Assembly (NCBI GenBank): GCA_944393755.1
Contig: CALYBF010000049.1
Span: 1 to 9,996, forward strand
Reading direction: 5' to 3'
Length of the DNA stretch: 9,996 nucleotides
Source: an uncultured Clostridia bacterium
GTDB taxonomy: Bacteria; Bacillota; Clostridia; TANB77; CAG-508
The notes beneath the pieces are model-generated. The model worked only from the letters and a program-made list of their open reading frames with translations. It was not told the DNA's origin and did no database searches. The translations under genes were made by a program, and so were the position numbers. Positions 1 to 7,588 of the stretch are shown here, piece by piece; within the stretch, counting starts at the first letter, position 1, and every line of letters begins with the position of its first letter.

Positions 1-1621
1 CTGTAACTTTAATTGGAATATCAACATCTGGTTCTAGTCCAGAAAGTTTAATTAATTTTTTTGCCATATCATAAATTTTAACAGGCTCTCCCATATCTAA
101 AACAAATATCTCTCCACCTTTAGCTCCTGACATAGCTTGTAGTACAAGAGAAACAGCTTCTGGGATAGTCATAAAAAATCTTGTAATATCTTTATGAGTA
201 ACAGTAACAGGTCCACCGTGTGCTATTTGTTTCTTAAATAAAGGAACAACCGAACCGTTACTACCTAGTACATTTCCAAACCTAACTGCAACATATTCAG
301 TATTACTTACTTTATTTTTGGCTTGTATAATCATTTCACATAAACGCTTAGTAGCACCCATAATATTAGTTGGGTTAACAGCTTTATCTGAAGAAATTAA
401 GACAAACCTTTTAACATTGTATTCATCAGCACAATTAACAACATTATAAGTTCCAAAAACATTATTTTTAATAGCTTCTAGTGGGCTTGTTTCCATTAAA
501 GGAACGTGTTTATGTGCTGCTGCGTGAAATACTAAATATGGTTTAAACTCATTAAATATTTCATTTAATCTATCTTTATCTCTCACGCTTGCAACAATTG
601 CATCTATTTTTGCATTTGGATAATTATATTTTAGTTCTTGTTCTATATCATATAAATTATTTTCATAAATGTCAACTATTACAAGTCTTTCTGGTTCAAA
701 TCTAACAATTTGTCTGCAAAGTTCAGAACCAATAGAGCCTCCCCCACCAGTAACTAGTACAACTTTATTATGTATTAATTCTTTTATGTTTTTATTATCT
801 AATTTAATCGGTTCTCTACCTAATAAGTCTTCGATTTCAACATCTCTAAAGTTTTGCATAATTGGTTTATCTTTAATAAGTTCTTTTGTCCCAGGAAGAA
901 TTCTAACTTTACAACCTGTTTCTTGGCAAATTTCTAATATCTTTTTTCTATCTTCATTAGAAATATTTGAAATTGTAAAAAATATAACATCAACATTATT
1001 TTCTTTACAAATTCTTGGAATGTCAAACCTAGTACCCAAAATTTTCTTACCAGAAATAGCATAATCAACTTTGTTTGGGTTATCATCTATTAAACCAACA
1101 ATATTATAGATATTTTTCATACTACTTCTAATAGTAGAAATTAAAATCTTAGTAGCTTCTCCTGCACCAATTATTAAAACCTTTTTCCTATCATCATTTT
1201 TAACTTTACCCTCATATGTATCATTTAAAATCATTCTTAATAAGACTCTATATCCAATAACAGCAACTACAATAATAAGTGCTGCAATCAAATTAGTTCT
1301 TTCATCTACTATTGGAATAATATTAAGTACATTAAAAAATACCATAATAGTACAAGAAATAAGACAAGCTAAAACATAAACCAAATAATCATTTCCATTT
1401 TCATACCTTGTGATATTTTTATATGTTTTAAACACTTCTAAAACTATTCCATAAACAAAAATAGCTAAGACAATAGAAATAAGCATTTCTTTTGCCATTT
1501 CAGGTGTTAAAAAAATTTTATTATTTATTATAACTTCTGCTACATAATAACTTATAGCAATAACAATTATATCAAAAATCCTTAAAATAAAATTCCTATG
1601 TTTTTTAGCAAACTTCACCAT
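1..1621 (-). CDS. Membrane-bound NDP-sugar 4,6-dehydratase, PglF/CapD/EpsC type (3' end cut by window)
   Basis: Seen: an open frame of 540 codons from ATG at 1621 to the window edge, without a stop; the family is usually about 600 residues, so roughly 60 C-terminal residues are missing. Four hydrophobic segments lie at about residues 12-33, 41-64, 78-101 and 106-128. A first Rossmann-like fold starts near residue 148 (VLIIGAGEA). A second, SDR-type fold has the dinucleotide motif VTGGGGSIGSELC near residue 287. Around residues 407-423 SSDKAVNPTNIMGATKR matches the long-form dehydratase site, where Met replaces the usual SDR Tyr (MGATK for YxxxK). Family knowledge: these inner-membrane enzymes use NAD to make UDP-4-keto-6-deoxy sugars for glycans or capsule. 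The start follows AGAGGG and a near-consensus promoter at 1649-1677. The exact sugar product cannot be told from sequence. Confidence 0.92.
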   Translation of the reverse strand, partial: MVKFAKKHRNFILRIFDIIVIAISYYVAEVIINNKIFLTPEMAKEMLISIVLAIFVYGIVLEVFKTYKNITRYENGNDYLVYVLACLISCTIMVFFNVLNIIPIVDERTNLIAALIIVVAVIGYRVLLRMILNDTYEGKVKNDDRKKVLIIGAGEATKILISTIRSSMKNIYNIVGLIDDNPNKVDYAISGKKILGTRFDIPRICKENNVDVIFFTISNISNEDRKKILEICQETGCKVRILPGTKELIKDKPIMQNFRDVEIEDLLGREPIKLDNKNIKELIHNKVVLVTGGGGSIGSELCRQIVRFEPERLVIVDIYENNLYDIEQELKYNYPNAKIDAIVASVRDKDRLNEIFNEFKPYLVFHAAAHKHVPLMETSPLEAIKNNVFGTYNVVNCADEYNVKRFVLISSDKAVNPTNIMGATKRLCEMIIQAKNKVSNTEYVAVRFGNVLGSNGSVVPLFKKQIAHGGPVTVTHKDITRFFMTIPEAVSLVLQAMSGAKGGEIFVLDMGEPVKIYDMAKKLIKLSGLEPDVDIPIKVT

Positions 1622-1648
1622 TTCTAATCCCTCTTTTAATCTTTGTCT

Positions 1649-1677
1649 ATTATACAAATAATACTAAAACATTTCAA
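1649..1677 (-). promoter_or_regulatory. Sigma-A promoter of the NDP-sugar dehydratase gene
   Basis: On the minus strand TTGAAA (1677-1672), a 17-bp spacer and a perfect TATAAT (1654-1649) precede the ATG at 1621. The gene therefore has its own promoter, downstream of the VanZ-gene terminator, and is not just read through from the LCP operon. Confidence 0.8.
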
Positions 1678-1720
1678 CCCTTTTTGACAAATTTCAACAA
1701 AATATTTTTTAAAGAATTCA

Positions 1721-1771
1721 AACAAAAACTTCCTATTACATTTTATTAAAATAATCTATAATAAGAAGTTT
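1721..1771 (-). terminator. Rho-independent terminator of the LCP/VanZ operon
   Basis: The minus strand can form a 15-bp stem between 1771-1757 and 1740-1726 (13 Watson-Crick pairs if two G-U pairs are set aside), with a 16-base AT-rich loop, followed by TTGTTTG-type T-rich sequence. It lies about 65 bp after the VanZ-like stop codon and before the dehydratase promoter. Confidence 0.75.
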
Positions 1772-1834
1772 CATTTTTTATGATTTAATATAATTTTCTC
1801 TAATTTTTATCTTATCTTAACTTATATTTGCACT

Positions 1835-2374
1835 TTATTTTACTACTCTTAATTTTCTCTTTCTCTTGGCAACAATTCTTACATATATTTTTTGAACAAG
1901 CATAACAACTAAAATACCATATAAAACGCCTAAACCATCTATAATCACATCTGTAAAAAGCGGTCCTCTGCCAGGAACAAAGCATTGGTGTATTTCATCA
2001 GATGTAGCTAAAATAATACCTACTATTAAACTTGCACCAAGTCTGTTTAATGCTTTAGCCTTTGCTGTACTAAATATAGCCATAAGAATTATACCAAGAA
2101 TAGTATAAATAGAAAGATGAGCTATTTTTCTTATTTTAATATGAACTTGTTTTATAATTTGTTCTTTTTCTTGTTTTGGTTTTTCTTGTATCCATTTTAT
2201 ATTATTAGTTATTAATTCAGCAATTCTTCTACTTAAACTAGAAGACTTTTTAGAATCTTGGCTAGAAAAACTAAATATTACACTAAAAGTACAAATAAGT
2301 AATACTATAAGTATAATTCTATATATATTTATTTTCGGTCCTTTAAACCTATTATCTGTAATTTTGTTATTCAT
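1835..2374 (-). CDS. VanZ-like family membrane protein
   Basis: This 179-residue protein has the VanZ-like pattern: a first membrane segment at about residues 19-37 ending in FSFSSQ with Ser-rich sequence after it, RKIAH at 82-86 opening the second segment (HLSIYTILG), a third at about 112-125, then DEIHQCFVPGRG at 126-137 followed by D142 and D146, and a last segment at about 146-165. The C terminus is very basic. The family is named for VanZ, linked to teicoplanin resistance, but most members have no known biochemical role; many sit beside envelope genes. The ATG lies 3 bp after the LCP stop, with only a weak AGTGAG-like ribosome site inside the LCP gene, which suggests translational coupling. 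It is the last gene of a three-gene operon. A resistance function is not shown by the sequence. Confidence 0.88.
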   Translation of the reverse strand: MNNKITDNRFKGPKINIYRIILIVLLICTFSVIFSFSSQDSKKSSSLSRRIAELITNNIKWIQEKPKQEKEQIIKQVHIKIRKIAHLSIYTILGIILMAIFSTAKAKALNRLGASLIVGIILATSDEIHQCFVPGRGPLFTDVIIDGLGVLYGILVVMLVQKIYVRIVAKRKRKLRVVK

Positions 2375-2377
2375 ATT

Positions 2378-3364
2378 TTACTCACTATATCCTGTTTTTT
2401 CTATGATATCATTACTTATTTGCTTTACAGTTTCAGATGGCACATAATCAGTTTCTCCGAAAACTTCCTTATGTAATCTTGTTACATTACTTTCTAAAGT
2501 TATTGGAATACCATACCATCTATCCAAAGTAATTCCTTTTGTTTCATAAGGCCACCCTATACTATCTGTTATTTTTATACTTGTAGCACTTGGTATCATA
2601 CTAAATATATCAGAAGCTGTTATATTAGTATATACTTTAGGAAGAACATCATCAATAAACTTATTTAGCTGGCTTACATTAAATGTTTTTACTTTATTTA
2701 CTACGGCTGTTAATACATCTCTCATTCTTTCAGTTCTTTTATAATCTCCTCCACTTGCATATCTTATCCTTGCATATGCTAAAGCTTGTTCTCCTGTTAA
2801 TGTATATGTACCAGCTTTTTTAATACCTGGAATATGAGAAACTTCTTCAGAAGTTATATTCATGCTAATTCCACCAACATCATCTACAATATCTTTTACT
2901 GCATCAAAATTAACAGTAACAAATTCTGTAATATTTAAATCAAAATTAGTATTTAAAGTTTTTATTGCAAGAGGAGCTTCTCCATAAGAATATGCATGTG
3001 TTATTTTATCTAGACCATGACCTTCTATTTGAACATAAGTATCACGGTAAACAGAAACTAATTTTACTTCTTTTGTTTCATTGTTCATACTAGCAATAAT
3101 AATACAATCACTTCTATTCCCCTTAGAATATGTATCTTCTCTAGAATCAATTCCAAAAATTGCAATATTTCTATATTTAGATAGATTTTCAGCAACTTCT
3201 GCTGATACATTTAAATCTTCTTCGTTCAAATCTACTTGTTGCATTTTTCCTAATTTACTATTAATAAATAAGAAAATTGCTCCTACAATAATAGCTAATA
3301 ATATTAATAAAACTAATACTGTTATTCCAAATGCTTTTAATTTTCTTCCTTTTTTCTTTGCCAC
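2378..3364 (-). CDS. LCP (LytR-CpsA-Psr) family glycopolymer transferase
   Basis: A 328-residue type II membrane protein: short basic cytoplasmic tail, one membrane helix at about residues 12-35, then an extracellular LCP domain. Diagnostic parts are NIAIFGIDSR (66-75), GNRSD (82-86), SVYRDTYV (104-111), KITHAYSYG (120-128), the LTGEQALAYARIRY block (189-202) and GGDYKRTERMR (205-215). The arginines and aspartates in these motifs bind polyprenyl pyrophosphate and metal in characterised LCP enzymes. Such enzymes move lipid-linked polymers (teichoic acid, capsule, secondary wall polymer) onto peptidoglycan. The start is GTG, supported by AAAGGAGA placed about 10 bases upstream and just past the stop of the preceding gene; the M shown by translation is from GTG. 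It lies between an unknown membrane protein and a VanZ-like gene. The polymer attached is not known. Confidence 0.95.
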   Translation of the reverse strand: MAKKKGRKLKAFGITVLVLLILLAIIVGAIFLFINSKLGKMQQVDLNEEDLNVSAEVAENLSKYRNIAIFGIDSREDTYSKGNRSDCIIIASMNNETKEVKLVSVYRDTYVQIEGHGLDKITHAYSYGEAPLAIKTLNTNFDLNITEFVTVNFDAVKDIVDDVGGISMNITSEEVSHIPGIKKAGTYTLTGEQALAYARIRYASGGDYKRTERMRDVLTAVVNKVKTFNVSQLNKFIDDVLPKVYTNITASDIFSMIPSATSIKITDSIGWPYETKGITLDRWYGIPITLESNVTRLHKEVFGETDYVPSETVKQISNDIIEKTGYSE

Positions 3365-3383
3365 TTTTTATCTTCTCCTTTAT

Positions 3384-4172
3384 CTATTGTAATGAATCTG
3401 GTACATCTAATGCCATTTTAGTATATTCATTTAACTTCTCTTGGCTTGTAAAAATTATTTGGTCATCTATTATTTGCCAATAATTTTTATTATCACTTAA
3501 ATAATTAATGATTTTTTCTAGATATTCTATAGAATCTTCTAATATTTCTTCAGATTCTTCTATTTTTTCCATATTTTCTTTTAATTGTTTGCTAGATTCT
3601 TCATCTACTGCAAGTTTTTTATATAATTCTTTATAATAATCACTAATATCTTTATCATCTATTTTAGCAAGTAACTTTTCTTCATCAAAATATTCACTTA
3701 CTACATTGTCAAAATCTTCTAAAGTTTGCTTCATAACACTTATTTCTTGTTTAGTATTTATAAAATCAGGTCCGTCCTCTTTAATATTTTCAATTGTTAA
3801 AAAATTTGACATCTTATCTCCATTAAATGTTTTTAACAAGTTTTGTGTAGATGTTACTACTTCACTCATATAATCTTTAAAAGTTTTTTCAATAACTGCA
3901 TATGAACCTTTTGTTTTTATTTCTGTATCTAATGGGTTTTCTATTAAATTTCCGCTTTCATCTGCTATTTCTATTTCTGCTATTTTATTTACTTCTGCTA
4001 TTAATGTGCCTAGTTGATTTCCGTGGTAAAATATAAAACCACCAATTAATAAAAATACTACTACTAAAACAAGAATCACAGTAATAATAATTTTCTTTTT
4101 ACTATTTTTCTTTGCTTCTTTGTTCTTTTCTTTATTTAATTCTTCTTTAAGAACTTCTTCGTTTTCTTCCAT
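3384..4172 (-). CDS. Unknown single-pass membrane protein, first gene of the LCP operon
   Basis: Not recognised as a named family. The 262-residue product has a Glu/Lys-rich cytoplasmic tail (residues 1-27), one strong membrane helix (about 28-49, rich in Val/Ile/Leu), and an acidic external part of about 210 residues. That part is predicted by eye to be largely helical, with a Glu/Lys heptad-like stretch near residues 185-225 that may be a coiled coil. It contains no cysteine and no lipobox, so it is membrane-anchored and not a lipoprotein. ATG at 4172 follows a GAGGGGAGA ribosome site. It is the promoter-proximal gene of the operon with LCP 19 bp downstream and VanZ-like after that, so an accessory role in wall-glycopolymer attachment is a reasonable guess from position only. 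Confidence 0.8.
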   Translation of the reverse strand: MEENEEVLKEELNKEKNKEAKKNSKKKIIITVILVLVVVFLLIGGFIFYHGNQLGTLIAEVNKIAEIEIADESGNLIENPLDTEIKTKGSYAVIEKTFKDYMSEVVTSTQNLLKTFNGDKMSNFLTIENIKEDGPDFINTKQEISVMKQTLEDFDNVVSEYFDEEKLLAKIDDKDISDYYKELYKKLAVDEESSKQLKENMEKIEESEEILEDSIEYLEKIINYLSDNKNYWQIIDDQIIFTSQEKLNEYTKMALDVPDSLQ

Positions 4173-4206
4173 AATAAAATCTCTCCCCTCTTTAAAATTC
4201 TTTTTA

Positions 4207-4235
4207 ATTATACTATTAATATTTTTTATTTACAA
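4207..4235 (-). promoter_or_regulatory. Sigma-A promoter of the envelope operon
   Basis: Minus strand TTGTAA (4235-4230), 17-bp spacer, perfect TATAAT (4212-4207), about 35 bp before the ATG at 4172. No other promoter was seen ahead of the LCP or VanZ-like genes. Confidence 0.75.
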
Positions 4236-4254
4236 GACTTTATTAATTTTTTAA

Positions 4255-4294
4255 ATTAAAAAATACTAAAGAATATCAAAAATTCTCTAGTATT
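4255..4294 (-). terminator. Rho-independent terminator after the 414-residue protein gene
   Basis: On the minus strand AATACTAGAGAAT (4294-4282) pairs with ATTCTTTAGTATT (4274-4262): 13 pairs including one G-U, loop of 7, then a run of T (TTTTAATTT). It begins 14 bp after the stop codon and separates this gene from the downstream envelope operon. Confidence 0.85.
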
Positions 4295-4307
4295 CTTGTT
4301 GTATTTG

Positions 4308-5552
4308 CTATTCTGAAATTTCAATTCCTTTATCTGGACTTTCTTTTTCATTTTCTATAGAAGTTGCTTTTTCATATATTTGTTCTACAGCTTCTGGCAT
4401 TCTAAATTGTCCAGTGATAGCTGATTTAGCTCTTTCAGATAAGTCTGTAGGAAATTTTCCAGCCAAGGCTTTTATATCTTCAAGACTAACTGTGTCGTAT
4501 GCATATTTTCCACTTGATAGGTCTCCTCTAAATGTACTATTATCTATATATGTACCATCTTCAGTTAATCTAAACATTCCAGAAGGACCTTCTCTTCCAT
4601 CAATTCCATTTAAGTAAACCATATAAGGTCTTTCTCCATTTATATATGCTTCTTTAGTTGCATATGCATATTTTACTGCTTTTTTAGCTCCTTGTACTTC
4701 ATTACTTGCTTCAATTGAAACAATATATGGAAATGTTGCTTTTGAGTCTTTTCCTCTCACTGCATCATTTAAACTTATTATATCAAGTCCATCATATCTA
4801 GGTGCTTTGTGAGAATTCATTATAATTGGTAGTCCTGTAGCTTTTGAATATTCTTCTAAGTATTCCTCAGATGGTTGTGCAAATTGTTCAAACTCAACAC
4901 TATCTCCATCCATTGTAGCAAAATTCGCAGATTCTGTTAAAGTAATTCCACTTTTTGACTTTACGCTATTAACATAACTATTATCTTTTCCCAATCTTGT
5001 AGAAAAAAATGTATTCACGCCATCTTCATTTGTTAAACTCTCTCTATATGTTCCTCTTTGAAGATCGTCTTTTGAAGTAGTTATATTGTAATAACCGTTT
5101 TCAGCACAAATAGTTTGACCAACATCTCCCTCTTTAACATTTAATCTTTTTATAGATACAAAATTTCTTCCATCTAAGGTTCCTGATAATGTCGGTTGTT
5201 CTTTATGTGTCCAATTAGGCTTTCCTCCTATTTTTCTTATTCCTTCTTTAACTAAGTTGTCTGATATATCTGGCTCTAAGCCCCTAAATGATACTGCTTC
5301 TCTTTTTAATTCAGGTTCTACCTTTAAGCTGTCAATAAATTCTCTAGTCTCCCCTTTAAACACAGGGCCTCCTACTTGATATTGATATTCTACATCCCCT
5401 ACTCTATCATAGTCTGGGCCTTTAGGTGCTATATATGCTTCTGGTCCTTTAGTTGGTATATGTGCTTCTGGTCCTTCTATTCCTAATGGTTTTTTATTAA
5501 ATATTCTACTTACAGCATTTATAGCATTTTTAATTCTTTGTAAAATAGACAT
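4308..5552 (-). CDS. Unrecognised 414-residue soluble protein controlled from a repeat-flanked promoter
   Basis: I do not recognise this protein. There is no signal peptide and no membrane segment, so it should be cytoplasmic. An N-terminal basic amphipathic stretch (residues 1-22, ILQRIKNAINAVSRIFNKK) could contact membrane or nucleic acid. It is followed by a nine-residue repeat (GPEAHIPTK, GPEAYIAPK, then a partial GPDYD). The rest looks like a mixed alpha/beta folded domain with many Gly/Asp/Thr, ending in an acidic Lys/Glu tail (about 398-414). Only one Cys is present (in TICAENG). No catalytic signature stands out. ATG at 5552 follows a good ribosome site (AAAGGAG), a strong promoter at 5588-5616, and an array of 11-bp direct repeats at 5620-5674. 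It is monocistronic, with its own terminator. An effector, structural or toxin-like role would each be a guess. Confidence 0.85.
   Translation of the reverse strand: MSILQRIKNAINAVSRIFNKKPLGIEGPEAHIPTKGPEAYIAPKGPDYDRVGDVEYQYQVGGPVFKGETREFIDSLKVEPELKREAVSFRGLEPDISDNLVKEGIRKIGGKPNWTHKEQPTLSGTLDGRNFVSIKRLNVKEGDVGQTICAENGYYNITTSKDDLQRGTYRESLTNEDGVNTFFSTRLGKDNSYVNSVKSKSGITLTESANFATMDGDSVEFEQFAQPSEEYLEEYSKATGLPIIMNSHKAPRYDGLDIISLNDAVRGKDSKATFPYIVSIEASNEVQGAKKAVKYAYATKEAYINGERPYMVYLNGIDGREGPSGMFRLTEDGTYIDNSTFRGDLSSGKYAYDTVSLEDIKALAGKFPTDLSERAKSAITGQFRMPEAVEQIYEKATSIENEKESPDKGIEISE
5416..5469 (-). repeat. 27-bp tandem repeat inside the 414-residue protein gene
   Basis: Two 27-bp units (5416-5442 and 5443-5469) agree at 23 of 27 positions and encode the nonapeptides GPEAYIAPK and GPEAHIPTK. 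Partial units follow on both sides (GPDYD and GIEGPE). The repeat stays in frame, so copy number could vary without breaking the gene. Confidence 0.75.
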
Positions 5553-5587
5553 TTTTTCTTCTCCTTTGTTTTTTTATTTATAGCTTA

Positions 5588-5616
5588 ATTTTAGCATTAG
5601 CATTTTTTGTTGTCAA
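5588..5616 (-). promoter_or_regulatory. Near-consensus sigma-A promoter of the 414-residue protein gene
   Basis: Minus strand TTGACA (5616-5611, perfect -35), 17-bp spacer, TAAAAT (5593-5588, one mismatch). The expected start of transcription is near 5580, leaving a leader of about 28 bases that holds the AAAGGAG ribosome site. It is among the strongest-looking promoters in the window. Confidence 0.85.
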
Positions 5617-5619
5617 TAT

Positions 5620-5674
5620 TTTTCCGTTACATTTCCATTACATTTCCGTTACATTTCCGTTACATTTTCGTTGC
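5620..5674 (-). repeat. Five 11-bp direct repeats just upstream of a -35 box
   Basis: Five end-to-end copies of 11 bp, on the minus strand GTAACGGAAAT as consensus: 5674-5664, 5663-5653, 5652-5642, 5641-5631 and 5630-5620. Two copies are perfect, two have one substitution, and the copy nearest argS is the most changed. The period is close to one DNA turn, so every copy faces the same side of the helix. The array fills all the space between the argS stop (5678) and the -35 box (5616), at about -40 to -95 from the expected start. This arrangement fits an operator or activator array; the protein that binds it is unknown. Confidence 0.85.
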
Positions 5675-5677
5675 TTT

Positions 5678-7384
5678 TTACATCTTATTTGGCATTTCAA
5701 TTCCTAGTAAAGACGCACCTGTTTTTAGAATTTCTCCAACTACTTTTGTTAGATATAATCTAGCATTTTCTATTTCTTTTTCTTCTCCAATAATTTTATT
5801 TTCATTATAAAAATTACTAAATGCTTTTGCTAAATCTATTAAATATCTTGAAAGTATTGATGGTTCTTCTTTTTTTGTTACTTCTACTAATATATCTTCA
5901 AAATCATATATTAACTTTAAAATATTAACAGAATAATTATCATCAATTTTTTCTATATTTACATCTCTAAAACTTGGTACATTTTCTGCCTTTCTTAAAA
6001 TGCTTTGTGTACGTACATATGTATATTGAACATATGGACCTGTCTCTCCTTGGAAATTTAAAATAGTATCCCAATCAAATATTTCATCTTTTACTCTATT
6101 ATTTGATAAATCATTAAATATTACAGCTCCAACTCCTACTTTTTTAGCAATAAGGTCTTTATCTTCTAATTCTGGATTTTTATCTTCTATTATTTTTTTA
6201 GCTCTTTCTATTGCTTCATTTAATAAATCTTCTAATTTTATTGAAGTTCCTTCTCTAGTTGACATCTTACCTGTTGGAAGTAATACCATACCAAATGGTA
6301 CATGTATTAAACCATTTGTATATTTCTCATCTAAGCCTAGATATTTTGCAGTTGCAAAAATTTGCTTAAAATGTAATATTTGTTCATATGATGTTACATA
6401 AATTGCTTTATCAAAGTCATATGTTCTTGCTCTATAAAGTATAGCTGCTAAATCTCTTGTTGCATATGTTGATGAACCATTTGATTTTATAATTATACAA
6501 GGTGTATCAATTCCTTGGTCAGCTAAATCTACTACTTTAGCTCCTTGTGATTCAACTAATTTTCCAGACTTTTCTAAAAGTTCTACTACTTCTTGCATTT
6601 TATCTGCATAAAAAGCTTCACCATTCCAAGACTCAAACTTAGAACCTAGTAAATCATAAACTCTTTGGAATTCTTTTAAACTAACTTCTTTAAATCTATT
6701 CCATATTTCTACACAATAAGAATCTCCATCTTCTAATTTTTTAAAGTTATTTCTACAATCTTCTAATATTTTTTCATCTTCTTTACATAAATTATTTATT
6801 CTTATATAAATTTTAGTTAACTCATTTATAGGGTCTTTATCTATGTCATATTCATCACCCCATAATTTATATCCTTCTATTAGTTTCCCAAATTGTGTTC
6901 CATAATCTCCTAAGTGATTTACTCCTGTTACATTATATCCTAAAAATTTATATATATTAGATAAAGCTCCACCAATAACTGTAGAACGTAAATGTCCTAT
7001 ATGAAATGGTTTTGCAATATTAGGTGCTGAGTAATCTATTACTATATTTTTTCCTTCGCCTATTTTCAAATCTTTGTATTCTTGTTTTTCAAATCCTTCT
7101 AAAACTTCTTTTATTAAAACTTTCTTATTAATAAAAAAGTTTAAAAAACCGCCTATTACTTCTACTTTTTCTATTCCTGTATTTTCTAGATTTATTTTCT
7201 CTTTTATTTCATTTGCAATTATTTGTGGTGCTTTTTTTAGTTCTTTTGCAAGTCTAAAACACGGAAAAGAATAATCTCCATTTTTAGTATCTTTTGGTGT
7301 TTCTATATATGTTTCTAATTCTTTTTTACTAATATTTATTATTTGTTCTAATTCTTCTGATATTTTTTCTTTAAAATTTATCAT
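5678..7384 (-). CDS. argS: Arginyl-tRNA synthetase
   Basis: Class I aminoacyl-tRNA synthetase that charges tRNA-Arg with arginine using ATP, in the cytoplasm. The 568-residue length is usual for bacterial ArgRS. The N-terminal add-on domain (about 1-90, ending in FLNFFIN) is followed by the catalytic fold with the HIGH signature at 128-131 in PNIAKPFHIGHLRSTVIGG. The region NHLGDYGTQFGKLI lies at 156-169, SSTYATRDLAA at 304-314, and the KMSKS-type loop KMSTREGTS at 373-381. The C-terminal DALR-type anticodon-binding domain starts near 460 (VQYTYVRTQSILRKA). ATG at 7384 follows an AGAGGG ribosome site. No T-box leader is present in the 200-bp upstream region, so control seems to rest on the promoter alone. 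No hairpin terminator follows the stop: the 11-bp repeat array begins 4 bp after it, so some read-through into the 414-residue gene is possible. Confidence 0.98.
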   Translation of the reverse strand: MINFKEKISEELEQIINISKKELETYIETPKDTKNGDYSFPCFRLAKELKKAPQIIANEIKEKINLENTGIEKVEVIGGFLNFFINKKVLIKEVLEGFEKQEYKDLKIGEGKNIVIDYSAPNIAKPFHIGHLRSTVIGGALSNIYKFLGYNVTGVNHLGDYGTQFGKLIEGYKLWGDEYDIDKDPINELTKIYIRINNLCKEDEKILEDCRNNFKKLEDGDSYCVEIWNRFKEVSLKEFQRVYDLLGSKFESWNGEAFYADKMQEVVELLEKSGKLVESQGAKVVDLADQGIDTPCIIIKSNGSSTYATRDLAAILYRARTYDFDKAIYVTSYEQILHFKQIFATAKYLGLDEKYTNGLIHVPFGMVLLPTGKMSTREGTSIKLEDLLNEAIERAKKIIEDKNPELEDKDLIAKKVGVGAVIFNDLSNNRVKDEIFDWDTILNFQGETGPYVQYTYVRTQSILRKAENVPSFRDVNIEKIDDNYSVNILKLIYDFEDILVEVTKKEEPSILSRYLIDLAKAFSNFYNENKIIGEEKEIENARLYLTKVVGEILKTGASLLGIEMPNKM

Positions 7385-7426
7385 CTATATCCCTCTTTTT
7401 TATTTTAAATTTCACTAACTTACACT

Positions 7427-7455
7427 AGTATGACATAATGTTTTAAATTTGTCAA
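7427..7455 (-). promoter_or_regulatory. Promoter of argS
   Basis: Minus strand TTGACA (7455-7450, perfect -35), 17-bp spacer and CATACT (7432-7427; four of six -10 positions) preceded by TG at the extended -10 position. It is divergent from the HD-gene promoter, and the two -35 regions are about 40 bp apart. Confidence 0.65.
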
Positions 7456-7496
7456 GTTCAGTTATTTGAGGTGTTAAAGCACATATTTAAACACAC

Positions 7497-7526
7497 TTGC
7501 AGTTTTAGTAAAGTTTATGTTATAAT
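7497..7526 (+). promoter_or_regulatory. Extended -10 promoter of the HD-domain gene
   Basis: A perfect TATAAT at 7521-7526 with the extended TGT (7518-7520) in front and a weak -35 TTGCAG (7497-7502) at 18-bp spacing. The leader to the ATG at 7589 is about 55 bases, AT-rich, with no obvious riboswitch fold. Confidence 0.7.
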
Positions 7527-7588
7527 TAATATGGTAGTTAAAAAATAACAAATTAAATTATTATAGAATAAAATTAAAAGGGGTACAT

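Noticed and set aside
669..1064. Plus-strand open frame of 131 codons
   Set aside because: It lies inside the dehydratase gene on the opposite strand, whose translation has clear family motifs; no ribosome site or promoter precedes it.
3081..3392. Plus-strand open frame of 103 codons
   Set aside because: It is antisense to the LCP gene (through the conserved motifs and membrane helix) and has no supporting signals.
5620..5674. CRISPR array
   Set aside because: The 11-bp units are directly adjacent with no spacers and are too short for CRISPR repeats; the promoter position explains them better.
5620..5674. Replication iterons
   Set aside because: There is no replication initiator gene, DnaA box cluster or plasmid context nearby, while a -35 box follows 3 bp downstream.
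5607..5810. Plus-strand open frame across the 11-bp repeats
   Set aside because: The repeat peptide pattern (FRYI/LHFR) is a by-product of the 11-bp units; the frame runs antisense into argS and has no ribosome site.
7385..7588. T-box leader for argS
   Set aside because: The region is only about 200 bp and shared by two divergent promoters; no T-box consensus stem or antiterminator hairpin is visible.
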